Positions 35,185 through 43,912 of a stretch of 64,000 bases of DNA are shown here, in pieces. Made by a program: the position numbers and the translations under genes. Source of the DNA: Bacillus cereus G9842 (GTDB lineage: Bacteria; Bacillota; Bacilli; Bacillales; Bacillaceae_G); contig NC_011772.1 of assembly GCF_000021305.1 (NCBI RefSeq), forward strand, positions 2,952,001 to 3,016,000. Direction: 5' to 3'. The stretch's first letter is position 1, and the number at the start of each line of letters is the position of its first letter. Below the pieces are notes generated by a model, which made no database searches, was not told where the DNA came from, and saw only the letters and a program-made list of their open reading frames with translations.

Positions 35185-35259
35185 AAAAATCACCTCTATG
35201 TATTTTCCTATACTTATTATACCAGTTGTTTACAGGAGGTGTTGTATGATTCGATTTAT

Positions 35260-35907
35260 TTAATGCGTCGCACCCCCAACCTCTACAATATCTACTTCAA
35301 CTGTTGTCGTTACCTCAACTGCCAATTCGATCCCTTTACGAATAGTAGAAAGTGACATACTCGGTTGCCCTGGATATTTACTCGCTTGTTCTGGTAAGAA
35401 CGGAATATGAATAAATCCGCCTTTTATTTTCTTATCACGCTTCTCTAGTTCATGCATGAGACCGTAGAATAAATGATTACAAACGAATGTACCTGCTGTT
35501 TGTGAAACGAAAGCTGGTATACCTTCTTCTTGCAGTCTTTTTACGATTGCTTTCATCGGAAGTGTAGACCAATAAGCAGCTGGTCCTTCTTCTGCAACTG
35601 GCACATCTATGGGCTGATTCCCTTCATTGTCAGCAATTCTTGCATCATCAACGTTAATTGCGACACGCTCTATCGTAATATCTGGTCTGCCCCCAGCTTG
35701 TCCGATACATATAATCATTTCAGGGTTTAGTTCTTCTATATATTCTTTTAATACTTTTATTGATTTATGAAATACCGTTGGGACTTGTTTGCTAATAATC
35801 GTGTACTCTCCAATTGTTTTTTCATGCAAACTTTTTGCTACTTCCCAAGCTGGGTTGATGCTTTCTCCGCCAAACGGATCAAATCCTGTTAATAATACTG
35901 TTTTCAT
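35260..35907 (-). CDS. pcp: Pyrrolidone-carboxylate peptidase (pyroglutamyl peptidase I)
   Basis: A 215-residue cysteine peptidase (C15) beginning [22 protein letters not shown]. The catalytic Glu lies in the segment after [15 protein letters not shown], the Cys in [14 protein letters not shown], and the His in [12 protein letters not shown]. It removes N-terminal pyroglutamate from peptides in the cytoplasm. It is the last gene of the operon with the 5-oxoprolinase subunits and two DUF transporters, 15 bases after DUF979, which makes its product the substrate of the same pathway. Confidence 0.95.
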   Translation of the reverse strand: MKTVLLTGFDPFGGESINPAWEVAKSLHEKTIGEYTIISKQVPTVFHKSIKVLKEYIEELNPEMIICIGQAGGRPDITIERVAINVDDARIADNEGNQPIDVPVAEEGPAAYWSTLPMKAIVKRLQEEGIPAFVSQTAGTFVCNHLFYGLMHELEKRDKKIKGGFIHIPFLPEQASKYPGQPSMSLSTIRKGIELAVEVTTTVEVDIVEVGGATH

Positions 35908-35922
35908 AGTTTTCCCTCCTAA

Positions 35923-36885
35923 TTAGAAACGATATACAAGGCCGTACATAATAAACATATTGATAATAAAGATTGAAAGAGCAATTGGTACTTGTGCTTT
36001 AATAACTGCATTTTTATCCTTTAGTTCTAAAAGCATCGCCGGAACGATATTAAAGTTTGCTGCCATTGGCGTAAGTAGCGTTCCGCAATATCCAGCAAAC
36101 ATACCGAGTGCTGCCATAATTGCTGGATTCCCACCGTGCATTTGAACAATTAAAGGTAAACCAATTCCGCCAGTAATAACGGCAAACGCTGCGAATGCAT
36201 TTCCCATTACGACTGTGAAAAGCATCATTCCTAAACAATACGCCATAACAGCAACGAACGGATACTCTGTCGGTAACACTTGTCCGACTAAATCTGAAAC
36301 AACTTGTCCAACGCCAGACTTCGCGAATATACCGCCAAGTGCTGCTAACATTTGTGGTAAAATTACAGCCCAGCCGACAGCTTGTAATAGTCTGCTTCCT
36401 TCTTGTACAGGCGTTGTTATTTTTGATTTTGTAATACGCATCGCCGCAACGAATGCGAGTAATGCACCAAGCGCTAATGCAACTAATGTTACTTTATCTG
36501 GATCAACAAGAGAGACATTTCCCCATTTAATTTTCCCTAAGGTCAACGTACCGATAATTGTAAAAATAGGAATTAATAGTGCAGGCATAAAAATTTTATT
36601 TTTTAATTTCTCAGCATGTTTTACACGCTCTTGTACTGTAACTTCTTTTTCCTCTGATTTTGTTACTTTATTTAGCGAGGCTAAAACGACCATAGCGAGC
36701 ACGATACAGCCAACGTAAAACGAAGGAATTACATTTCCGAATAAAAATGTAACTGCAAACAATGCCCAAAATAAACTAGAACCGAATCTGTTGGGATGTT
36801 CACGATCGAATGCGATACGAACAGCGATAAAAGCAACGATTATCCCTAATACATAATAGATTGTATCCATTGTGATGATGTTCAT
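35923..36885 (-). CDS. DUF979 integral membrane protein, probable pyroglutamate transporter subunit
   Basis: A 320-residue membrane protein with about ten helices, starting MNIITMDTIYYVLGIIVAFIA; contains the AFAVITGGIGLPLIV and PMAANFNIVPAMLLE segments of DUF979. It starts one base after the DUF969 gene, and the pair always looks like a two-component membrane permease. Co-occurrence here with pxpABC and pcp suggests uptake or release of pyroglutamate or its peptides. The transport role is inferred from context. Confidence 0.85.
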   Translation of the reverse strand: MNIITMDTIYYVLGIIVAFIAVRIAFDREHPNRFGSSLFWALFAVTFLFGNVIPSFYVGCIVLAMVVLASLNKVTKSEEKEVTVQERVKHAEKLKNKIFMPALLIPIFTIIGTLTLGKIKWGNVSLVDPDKVTLVALALGALLAFVAAMRITKSKITTPVQEGSRLLQAVGWAVILPQMLAALGGIFAKSGVGQVVSDLVGQVLPTEYPFVAVMAYCLGMMLFTVVMGNAFAAFAVITGGIGLPLIVQMHGGNPAIMAALGMFAGYCGTLLTPMAANFNIVPAMLLELKDKNAVIKAQVPIALSIFIINMFIMYGLVYRF

Positions 36886-36886
36886 A

Positions 36887-37582
36887 TTAGATTGCCTCCT
36901 TCTCTTCTTTTCCTTCTGCCTTCATTGTTTTCTCTATATATTTATCAAACCTTCTAAATCTAATCCAGCTTACAATAAGTGCAGATATTGCAGTTGGAAT
37001 GCCCCAAAGTGCCATATCCCATACACCCACATGCATACCTACTGAATCGAAGAACCCTTTCATTAATAAAATAGCACCAGTTGCGATGAAAATATCTTCT
37101 CCGAAAAACCAAGCTGTATTTTCCGCAGCAGCTGCGTTTGCTTTAATCTTTTCTCTTAATTTTTCAGGAAGTTTACCGTATTTACCTTGCGCGGCCCCTT
37201 CTGCCATCGGTGCAACGAGCGGTCTTACCGTTTGTGCATGCCCACCAATATTAAGCCCTAGTGCTGCTGACGATTCTCTTATCGTAAAATATGACATTAA
37301 TACTCTTCCAGTTGTTGCTCCTTTTGATTTCGTTATAAGTGCTTCTGCTCTTTCTTTTAAACCGTAACGCTCTAAAATTCCGATTACCGGTAAAGTTAAT
37401 ATAATTGGCATAGACATATATCTATTTTCTATGAAAAATTTACCGAACATGCTGATCACATCATAAAAACTTAATCCTGAAACCATCCCCGTAACAATAC
37501 CTGCAACCATAACTACTAAAAGTGTATTTAATCTAAATAAAAAGCCCACTGCAACAAGTAGTATTCCGATTAATTTAATCAT
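36887..37582 (-). CDS. DUF969 integral membrane protein, probable pyroglutamate transporter subunit
   Basis: The 231-residue protein has about six helices, starting MIKLIGILLVAVGFLFRLNT. It carries conserved polar stretches (GLNIGGHAQTVRPLVAPMAEG and AAAENTAWFFGEDIF) that suit a substrate path rather than a structural role. DUF969 and DUF979 genes are neighbours in this operon with no gap. AAGGGGGAAG precedes the ATG. The substrate assignment is inferred from the pxp and pcp neighbours. Confidence 0.85.
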   Translation of the reverse strand: MIKLIGILLVAVGFLFRLNTLLVVMVAGIVTGMVSGLSFYDVISMFGKFFIENRYMSMPIILTLPVIGILERYGLKERAEALITKSKGATTGRVLMSYFTIRESSAALGLNIGGHAQTVRPLVAPMAEGAAQGKYGKLPEKLREKIKANAAAAENTAWFFGEDIFIATGAILLMKGFFDSVGMHVGVWDMALWGIPTAISALIVSWIRFRRFDKYIEKTMKAEGKEEKEAI

Positions 37583-37603
37583 CCCAGCACTTCCCCCTAT
37601 TTT

Positions 37604-38365
37604 TTATTTCGGTGCACAAATAGAAATACCATTACGTTCGAATATTCTGTATATTTTTCCCGCAAATTGTACTGCTTTTTCTCCATCACCGTGTAAACAA
37701 ATCGTCTGCGCCTGAACTGCTACTTCCTCTCCATTGACCGAATTTACATAGCCTTCTTTCACCATTTGAAGCACTTGCTTTATCGCTTCGTCTTCATTTT
37801 TTATAAGTGCATTTTCTTCTGTACGGCTCGTTAACGTTCCATCTTGCTTATATGTACGATCCGCAAACGCTTCTTGTACGAGAGTTACATTGTATTTTTC
37901 TGCAGCCTGTATAAACGCCTCGCTATTTGCTAATCCGTAAAGCGATAGACTCGGATTCATATGATAAATTGCCTTAGCGATTGCATCTGCAATTTTCGAA
38001 TCCGTTGCCGCCATATTATATAAGGCACCATGCGGCTTTACATGCTGCATTTTCCCGCCTGCCGCTTTTACAAATGCGTCTAATGCGCCGATTTGATATA
38101 AAACATAATCGTATACTTCACTTGCTGAAACATTCATGTTTCTTCTACCGAATCCAATTAAATCAGGAAATCCAGGATGCGCCCCTATCGCTACGTTATG
38201 CTCCAAAGCTTTTTCAACAGTTTGCCGCATAACAGACGGATCACCCGCATGAAAACCGCAAGCAACGTTTATAGAGGAAACGAACGGAAGAATTTCATCA
38301 TCATTCCCCATTTTATAAGCTCCAAAACTTTCTCCTAAATCACAGTTTAAATCGATTGTAGTCAC
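37604..38365 (-). CDS. pxpA: 5-oxoprolinase subunit A (LamB/YcsF family)
   Basis: The 253-residue protein starts MTTIDLNCDLGESFGAYKMGNDDEIL and contains NVACGFHAGDPSVM and GAHPGFPDLIGFGRR, the LamB/YcsF signatures with conserved metal/substrate residues. With PxpB and PxpC it opens 5-oxoproline to glutamate with ATP. The start codon is GTG, seven bases after GGAGGG; no suitable ATG exists upstream. It follows pxpC by 18 bases. Confidence 0.95.
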   Translation of the reverse strand: MTTIDLNCDLGESFGAYKMGNDDEILPFVSSINVACGFHAGDPSVMRQTVEKALEHNVAIGAHPGFPDLIGFGRRNMNVSASEVYDYVLYQIGALDAFVKAAGGKMQHVKPHGALYNMAATDSKIADAIAKAIYHMNPSLSLYGLANSEAFIQAAEKYNVTLVQEAFADRTYKQDGTLTSRTEENALIKNEDEAIKQVLQMVKEGYVNSVNGEEVAVQAQTICLHGDGEKAVQFAGKIYRIFERNGISICAPK

Positions 38366-38383
38366 AATGTATCCCTCCTAATT

Positions 38384-39373
38384 TCAGCTTCGTAAAGCGA
38401 TAAATTTCTTTAATAGATTTATATTTACTTCTTGTTCTATGTACAATTGTTCCGCTTCTTCAAGCGTAATTTCCTCAAAAGAAACATAGTCCCCCGGCTT
38501 TAGCTGGGCAAGAAGAGGTAAATCTACAGAAATGATATTTCCCATTCTCGGATAGCCACCTGTCGTTTGCCTATCTGCCATTAATATAATTGGCTGTCCA
38601 CCATTTGGAACTTGAATGGTTCCAAATGTAACAGGACTCGATAAAACCTCTTTTTCTTCAATCCTATTTAAAACTTCTCCCTCAATCCTATAGCCCATGC
38701 GGTCAGCATAATTAGATACTTTATACTCTTTCGTAAAAAATGCCTTTCTACTTTCTTCTGTAAATTGATCGTATTCAAAGTCAGTTATGACACGAAGCTT
38801 AGGATGTTTCTTATACTTTGATAGTACGCTGTTGTTAATTGCCCATTTCGTTTTTATTCTCCCATCTTTTTGTAAGTCTTGAATGAAACGATTCGCCATT
38901 TCTGGTTGTGCACCAATTTGGAAGTAGTCACCCTTGTTGAGCATTCTTCCTTCTATACCGCCAATCGCAGCACGTATGTACGTACTTTTACTTCCCATAG
39001 TACGATCAATATGGATGCCACCCGCAAAAGTCACATACGCTCTGCAACCACTTTTCACTTTTCCAAAACAAAGCATACTACCTTCTTCCGCTAAAATGGG
39101 ACGCCATAACGGGATACGTTCTCCATTCAATAACGGTTCCATATCTGCTCCGCCAATCGCAAGTAAAGTCGTTTTCTTTATTAACAATTTAGGTCCCATA
39201 ATCGTCATTTCGAGTCCCGCTTCATTCTCTTCATTGCCAACTAACATATTGATCATTCGAAGTGCACTTTGATCCATCGCCCCGCCAACGGGTACACCGT
39301 ATTGTTGATAATGAGATCGCCCTAAATCTTGGACTGTTGTAAACATTCCTGCATGCAAAACTTCTACATCCAT
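38384..39373 (-). CDS. pxpC: 5-oxoprolinase subunit C (biotin-dependent carboxyltransferase domain, KipA-like)
   Basis: A 329-residue protein beginning MDVEVLHAGMFTTVQDLGRSHYQQYG with later GVPVGGAMDQSALRMINMLVGN, the AHS2/KipA carboxyltransferase signatures. The C-terminal SSPVTFGTIQVPNGGQPIIL and MADRQTTGGYPRMG close the domain. It overlaps the last 10 bases of pxpB, a classic translational coupling that fits a hetero-oligomer of PxpB and PxpC. Confidence 0.95.
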   Translation of the reverse strand: MDVEVLHAGMFTTVQDLGRSHYQQYGVPVGGAMDQSALRMINMLVGNEENEAGLEMTIMGPKLLIKKTTLLAIGGADMEPLLNGERIPLWRPILAEEGSMLCFGKVKSGCRAYVTFAGGIHIDRTMGSKSTYIRAAIGGIEGRMLNKGDYFQIGAQPEMANRFIQDLQKDGRIKTKWAINNSVLSKYKKHPKLRVITDFEYDQFTEESRKAFFTKEYKVSNYADRMGYRIEGEVLNRIEEKEVLSSPVTFGTIQVPNGGQPIILMADRQTTGGYPRMGNIISVDLPLLAQLKPGDYVSFEEITLEEAEQLYIEQEVNINLLKKFIALRS

Positions 39374-40077
39374 TCTTTAGCCCCCTCAAGCGATACGTAC
39401 TCTTCCTTCGTTATTGGGATAAATCGTAAATACATACCACTTTGAATATATGTTGGTATTTCTTCTTCTGGATTAAATAATGAAATAGGAGTTCGGCCGA
39501 TAATATTCCATCCTCCTGGTGTTTCAAGCGGATAAATACCTGTTTGATTTCCGCCAATACCTACTGAACCAGGAGAGATTTGTAACCGTGGCGTTTCTTT
39601 TCTAGGTGTTTCTAATTCTTTTGATAGTCCTCCTAAATACGGGAACCCTGGTGTAAAACCTAGCATATATACAAAATATGTAGTTTCACTATGTATTCGA
39701 ATCACATCTTCTACTTGTAAACCTTTATAATGCGCAACCTCTTCTAAATCAGGTCCATATTCTCCCCCGTAGCACACTGGTATAGAAATATGTTTCACAT
39801 CCTGTTTTACTTCTTCTTTATAAGAATCACACAGCTCCTTTATATACTGGTGAACGTAATCATATGGCCTTTCATTTCTCTCATTTCTCTTCCATACTTC
39901 GTATACATTGTAGTAAACAGCTAATGAAGTAAACGACGGAACGCACTCAATCATTCCTGCAAACGGATGTTGCTGCAGTGCTTGAAATAACCGCTGTACT
40001 TTCTCATATATATCCATCTTAATTTCTTCACCAAATGTAACAATAATTGCTTGATCCCCTAACGCAGAAAATTTCAT
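39364..40077 (-). CDS. pxpB: 5-oxoprolinase subunit B (KipI-like)
   Basis: The 237-residue protein starts MKFSALGDQAIIVTFGEEI and contains the AHS1/KipI signatures TPGFPYLGGL, PRLQISPGSVGIGG and TGIYPLETPGGWNIIGRTP. It partners with PxpC. In B. subtilis the homologue KipI was first described as a kinase inhibitor; the modern assignment is 5-oxoprolinase. It starts 14 bases after the IclR gene. Confidence 0.93.
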   Translation of the reverse strand: MKFSALGDQAIIVTFGEEIKMDIYEKVQRLFQALQQHPFAGMIECVPSFTSLAVYYNVYEVWKRNERNERPYDYVHQYIKELCDSYKEEVKQDVKHISIPVCYGGEYGPDLEEVAHYKGLQVEDVIRIHSETTYFVYMLGFTPGFPYLGGLSKELETPRKETPRLQISPGSVGIGGNQTGIYPLETPGGWNIIGRTPISLFNPEEEIPTYIQSGMYLRFIPITKEEYVSLEGAKEWM

Positions 40078-40091
40078 CCTACTCCCTCTTT

Positions 40092-40844
40092 CTATGTCAA
40101 AAAGCCGAGTTCTTTCGAAATGCGATGTGCTGTTTCTTTCACCTTAGCGATAAAATATGAAATGTTACTTTCGCTGTACTCAATTGCTAATCCCAAAATA
40201 CTAATGCCTGCTACAACCGTTCCATCACTTGCGAAAATGGGCGCTGCTATTGCGGCTGTATGATTTTCTAACTCAGAATAACTAATTGTGTAGCCTTCCT
40301 TTTTTGCCATTTGCAACACTTCTAGCAATTGTTTCTTATCCACGATTGTTCCATCTGCAAACTGTTTTAAATCCACTTCCTCTATGTATCTCCGTTTCTC
40401 TTCCTCAGAAAAATACGATAGTAAAATTCTCGGACATGCACCAGCATAAAGTGGTGCTCTTCTTCCAACCGCCGTATACACGCGTACCGGCTGAACACCT
40501 TCCATCTTTTCAACATAAATTGCATCATTACCATCTTGAATTATTAAATTAACTGCCTGTCCTAAACTATCTCTAAGTTCTTTCATATAAGGAATTGCTA
40601 TATTTCTTACTGATAACCGGTGTGAAACAAGTTGACCGAACCGTAAAAATACGACCTCTAAACGATATTTCCCCTTTTCGTTTTTTTGTAAAAACTCCAT
40701 CTCTTCTAACGAGCCAATTAAACGATAAACAGATGTTTTCGGCATATTTGTAAGCTGAACCATCTCAGTTAAACTTAGCTCTTCATGCTCATAAAACAAC
40801 TCTAAAATATCCATTGTCTTAACTGCCGTTTTATTTATACTCAT
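40092..40844 (-). CDS. IclR-family regulator of the pyroglutamate operon
   Basis: A 250-residue regulator: winged helix at residues 1-65 (LSLTEMVQLTNMPKTSVYRLIGSLEE) and an IclR ligand domain with GAAPRILLSYF-like GACPRILLSYF and a C-terminal ASDGTVVAGISILG. The start at 40844 follows AAAGGGAG. It is the first gene of the operon and has a perfect palindrome 15 bases upstream of its start, so it is probably autoregulated and likely senses pyroglutamate or a related compound; this is inferred. Confidence 0.88.
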   Translation of the reverse strand: MSINKTAVKTMDILELFYEHEELSLTEMVQLTNMPKTSVYRLIGSLEEMEFLQKNEKGKYRLEVVFLRFGQLVSHRLSVRNIAIPYMKELRDSLGQAVNLIIQDGNDAIYVEKMEGVQPVRVYTAVGRRAPLYAGACPRILLSYFSEEEKRRYIEEVDLKQFADGTIVDKKQLLEVLQMAKKEGYTISYSELENHTAAIAAPIFASDGTVVAGISILGLAIEYSESNISYFIAKVKETAHRISKELGFLT

Positions 40845-40858
40845 TCTATCTCCCTTTC

Positions 40859-40875
40859 GTTCCGAATTACGGAAC
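40859..40875. promoter_or_regulatory. Candidate IclR operator
   Basis: GTTCCG and CGGAAC arms flank AATTA, a 17-base palindrome directly upstream of the iclR ribosome binding site. Its size and symmetry match known IclR-family sites. A second degenerate copy (TTCC-x8-CGAAAC) lies just upstream. Confidence 0.6.
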
Positions 40876-40959
40876 TTAAATTCCATTTTTCGAAACAAAC
40901 ATATAATTTAAAATTATAAAATATTCTTTCAATTCAATCAATAGATTTTAAGCAAATAA

Positions 40960-40993
40960 AAAAGTATGGAAGAATATCTCTCCCATACTTCAC
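40960..40993 (-). terminator. Terminator of the second signal peptidase gene
   Basis: On the minus strand AAGTATGG pairs with CCATACTT across a 13-base loop and is followed by TTTTATT. Confidence 0.75.
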
Positions 40994-40999
40994 CACACT

Positions 41000-41551
41000 T
41001 TATAACGCTCTTACTTGTTTTAACGGCCAGAAAACAGCTTGTCCTTTTCCGACAATTTCATCTTCTGAAATAAAGCCAAACATGCGACCATCCTTAGAAA
41101 CTTCACGATTATCTCCTAAAACAAATACTTGGCCTTCTGGCACTTTCGTTTTCCCTGTGATTTGTTCTAACGTAAAGTCTGGAGTTAATACACGGCCTAC
41201 TGCTTTTTCTTTAAACTGTTTTAAATATGGTTCTTCCATCGCTTTGCCGTTTACATATAAAACATCATTTTTATACTCAACTGTATCGCCTGGCAAACCA
41301 ATTACTCGTTTTACTAAATCGTACCCTTCTTTTCCGTGGAAGACGATAATATCAAAGCGATCTAATCCACTTATACTATAACCAATCTTATTCACGAGAA
41401 CTCGTTCGTTATTTTCTAAAGTGGGCATCATCGATTCACCTTGTACTAAAGAAGGTGTAAATAAAACACCGCGAATAATAGCAATTAATACAAGGGTAAA
41501 CCCTATCGTTTTAGCCCAAGAGAATAATTCTTTCTTCGTATTTTCCTTCAT
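41000..41551 (-). CDS. Type I signal peptidase (second copy)
   Basis: A 183-residue SPase I with one N-terminal membrane helix (TIGFTLVLIAIIRGVLF). The Ser is in GESMMPTLENNERVLV and the Lys in YDLVKRVIGLPGDTV. GDNREVSKDGRMFG completes the set. It differs from the copy at 31376 in sequence and in the residues before the active site, as in Bacillus species with several Sip proteins. The gene ends 24 bases before cutC starts upstream and has a clear terminator. Confidence 0.92.
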   Translation of the reverse strand: MKENTKKELFSWAKTIGFTLVLIAIIRGVLFTPSLVQGESMMPTLENNERVLVNKIGYSISGLDRFDIIVFHGKEGYDLVKRVIGLPGDTVEYKNDVLYVNGKAMEEPYLKQFKEKAVGRVLTPDFTLEQITGKTKVPEGQVFVLGDNREVSKDGRMFGFISEDEIVGKGQAVFWPLKQVRAL

Positions 41552-41574
41552 TGTTTCTCCTCTTTCTTAAGCAC

Positions 41575-42252
41575 TTATTTTATTATTTCAACTAGTTCTT
41601 GTACTACATTAGGATCTATTTCAGAAAAACATGATTTTGCTTCTCTTACCGCTGTACCGACATGTGCTTGCGAAATTCCAGTTTCATCTAGCAATCGCTT
41701 TATATTTTCTTTCGTCACGCCAGCTCCAGCTACAAGCTGAATTTGACCATCACTTACTTTTTGCATTTCTGTAAGCACCGGAATATTGTCTACAATATCT
41801 CCTTGTCCACCTGAAGTTAAAACGTGAGTTACTTTATGAAACTTCTTTAAAGTTCTCATCGCTTCTACTGGATTTTCTATATCATCTATCGCACGGTGGT
41901 ACGTTACATTCATTCCATCTACAACAGATAGTAAATCCGCTAATTTCTCTTCATCTACTTCATTTTGTTCGTTTAATACGCCTAATACTACACCAGCTGC
42001 TCCTAACTTCTGCGCAACTATAATATCTTCTTTCATCATTTCAATTTCTTCTTCCGTATATGTAAAAGACTTCGCATGCGGACGAATCATAACATGAATT
42101 GGTATACTCACCGCTTCTACCGCTTTTTTTATAAAAGCATAACTTGGTGTTAAACCACCTTCTGTATAAGATGAAATTAATTCAATCCGCTTCCCGCCAG
42201 CGCTTTCAATTCGTTTTACATCTTCTAAACATGTTGCAATAACCTCTAACAT
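41575..42252 (-). CDS. cutC: Copper homeostasis protein CutC
   Basis: A 225-residue TIM-barrel protein, with MLEVIATCLEDVKRIESAGGKRIEL at the start, PIHVMIRPHAKSF, GAAGVVLGVLNE, TYHRAIDDIENPVEAM, VLTSGG and AGAGVTKENIK in order: the complete CutC pattern. The family is linked to copper tolerance, though its biochemical role is unsettled. It lies directly upstream of the second signal peptidase gene and may share its transcript. Confidence 0.93.
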   Translation of the reverse strand: MLEVIATCLEDVKRIESAGGKRIELISSYTEGGLTPSYAFIKKAVEAVSIPIHVMIRPHAKSFTYTEEEIEMMKEDIIVAQKLGAAGVVLGVLNEQNEVDEEKLADLLSVVDGMNVTYHRAIDDIENPVEAMRTLKKFHKVTHVLTSGGQGDIVDNIPVLTEMQKVSDGQIQLVAGAGVTKENIKRLLDETGISQAHVGTAVREAKSCFSEIDPNVVQELVEIIK

Positions 42253-42415
42253 GAGATGACCTCTTTTCGTGCTTTTTTCTTATTATAACATTAGTAAAAA
42301 TAAGAAGCCTAGCTTTCTCCTTTAAAACTTAAAAAAGAAGAATGAAAAGAAAGATTTTTTATTGGCAACGATTATTGGTAACATCCTATTATTCATGTAC
42401 ACTCCTACCATAATG

Positions 42416-42443
42416 AAAAAGCCCGTCATTTTGACGGACTTTT
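42416..42443 (-). terminator. Terminator of the ArsR-like gene
   Basis: AAAAAGCCCGTCA and TGACGGACTTTT pair (one mismatch) around TTT, 7 bases after the stop. Confidence 0.75.
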
Positions 42444-42449
42444 CTAATT

Positions 42450-43157
42450 TCAAGCTTTTCTTTCCTCAGTTTTCATATCAATGCCTAATTGATCTTCCAA
42501 TAACTTTACACCTTTCTTTGTAAGATGGACAGCTCGGTTCTTATCCGTTTTCGTAATCCATCCTTGTTCAAAAAGCAGTTTTGCAATTGCAGACCCTAGC
42601 CAACCAGAAATATGGTAACGCCGTTCACTCCAATCAAGGCAAGGTTTTGCAAATACCCTCCTTTTTGTATCTTCCTCATCAACATTTATTCCAAAATTCA
42701 GAAACCATTGTTTACCTTGTTCTGTTACAATGTATTCTCCATCCTCTAAAATTATAAATTTCCTATCTAGTAATTTTTCAGTTATCTCTACACCGAGTTT
42801 GCCTGCAAGATGATCATAACAAGTTCGAGCATAACGAATTTGTTTTAGTTGACCTGATTGTTTTAAAGAGCGAACTTGAACTGTTGGTGCGATTGTCTCT
42901 AACTTTTCAAGCACTTCTGCAACTTCTTGATTAGCAAGTCGATAGTAACGATGTCTACCATGTTGTTCAACTGTAAGTAGATTCCCCTCTACTAATTTAG
43001 AAAGATGAGAACTAATTGTTGGATGTGACACTTTTGCCATATAAGCCAATTCGCTAGCAGGTAGTGCCTGATTATTCATTAGACAATCTAAGATGATTGC
43101 TCTTGTAGGTTCAGCAATTAGTTTAGCTATATATGAGATATTCGGATATACATTCAT
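42450..43157 (-). CDS. ArsR-type winged-helix regulator
   Basis: Residues about 5-85 form an ArsR/SmtB winged helix (PTRAIILDCLMNNQALPASELAYMA and HPTISSHLSKLVEGNLL), followed by a second, uncharacterised half with TEQGKQWFLNFGI and WHISGWLGSAIAKLLFEQGWI-like segments. Members with this layout are found beside DinB or drug-related genes. The divergent DinB gene starts 69 bases away and may be its target. No cysteine metal box is obvious. Confidence 0.82.
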   Translation of the reverse strand: MNVYPNISYIAKLIAEPTRAIILDCLMNNQALPASELAYMAKVSHPTISSHLSKLVEGNLLTVEQHGRHRYYRLANQEVAEVLEKLETIAPTVQVRSLKQSGQLKQIRYARTCYDHLAGKLGVEITEKLLDRKFIILEDGEYIVTEQGKQWFLNFGINVDEEDTKRRVFAKPCLDWSERRYHISGWLGSAIAKLLFEQGWITKTDKNRAVHLTKKGVKLLEDQLGIDMKTEERKA

Positions 43158-43226
43158 ATTTCGATGATACCCTAACTGTTAAATTGATACAATTATTTTA
43201 AGTTTAATAGTAAAGAAGAATTTATT

Positions 43227-43697
43227 ATGAATGCAATTGATCTTAGTATATTAAATTTGAAAGAGACGAGAAGGCGCTCAGAAAAATTATGGAATTCTCT
43301 TCCCGATAATTTTCTTAATTGGAGGCCTGATAATGAGGCTATTTCTTTTGGTGAGATGATTCGTCACGTATGGAGCTCAACTTTTTACTATCATATGATT
43401 TTAAAAAACAACGGCTCAATAAATGATATACATTTCCCGTATGATGAAGAGCCAATTACTTGTGTAAAAAAGGAAATTGAATTGGCACAATCATACTTTA
43501 CTGACTTCATAGAGTATGTTCAATCCATAAACATAGCAGAGCTAGATTCAACCCTTATCGATCGAAGCGATGTTGGCTATCAAAGATATTTAGGAGACAT
43601 GCTATTACGAATTGCCTATCATGATGCGGTCCATGCAGGTCAATTTTTACAATATTTACGAATGATAAACTTAGAAAGACCATTAATTTGGGATTAA
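43227..43697 (+). CDS. DinB-family protein
   Basis: A 156-residue four-helix-bundle protein of the DinB/YfiT superfamily, with metal-binding histidines at MIRHVWSSTFYYH and the C-terminal IAYHDAVHAGQFLQYLRMINL. Such proteins bind a metal and some act as thiol-dependent transferases. The binding site (AAGAAG) is weak. It is divergent from the ArsR-type regulator. Confidence 0.85.
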   Translation: MNAIDLSILNLKETRRRSEKLWNSLPDNFLNWRPDNEAISFGEMIRHVWSSTFYYHMILKNNGSINDIHFPYDEEPITCVKKEIELAQSYFTDFIEYVQSINIAELDSTLIDRSDVGYQRYLGDMLLRIAYHDAVHAGQFLQYLRMINLERPLIWD

Positions 43698-43827
43698 ATA
43701 CGAAAAATGTTTATACAGCCTTCAAACTGGCATTACAACAAGAATTTTTCAACAAGAAACAATCACAAAACCATGATAATCATTTATATTAAAAACCTAC
43801 ATCTCAACCAAGTACTTCATACACATA

Positions 43828-43865
43828 AAAAGCACGGATTTGATCACTAATCAAACCCGTGCTTT
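43828..43865. terminator. Bidirectional terminator
   Basis: A 16-bp stem, AAAGCACGGATTTGAT with ATCAAACCCGTGCTTT (one mismatch), between the DinB gene and the convergent acyl-CoA dehydrogenase. Confidence 0.8.
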
Positions 43866-43912
43866 CAAAACAACTATTTTATCCATAAACAATAAAATAT
43901 AAGCTTTAAAAA

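Noticed and set aside
35233..35260. A five-codon ORF (MIRFI) behind a perfect AGGAGG
   Set aside because: Too short to be meaningful, and it overlaps the pcp 3' end; left as chance.
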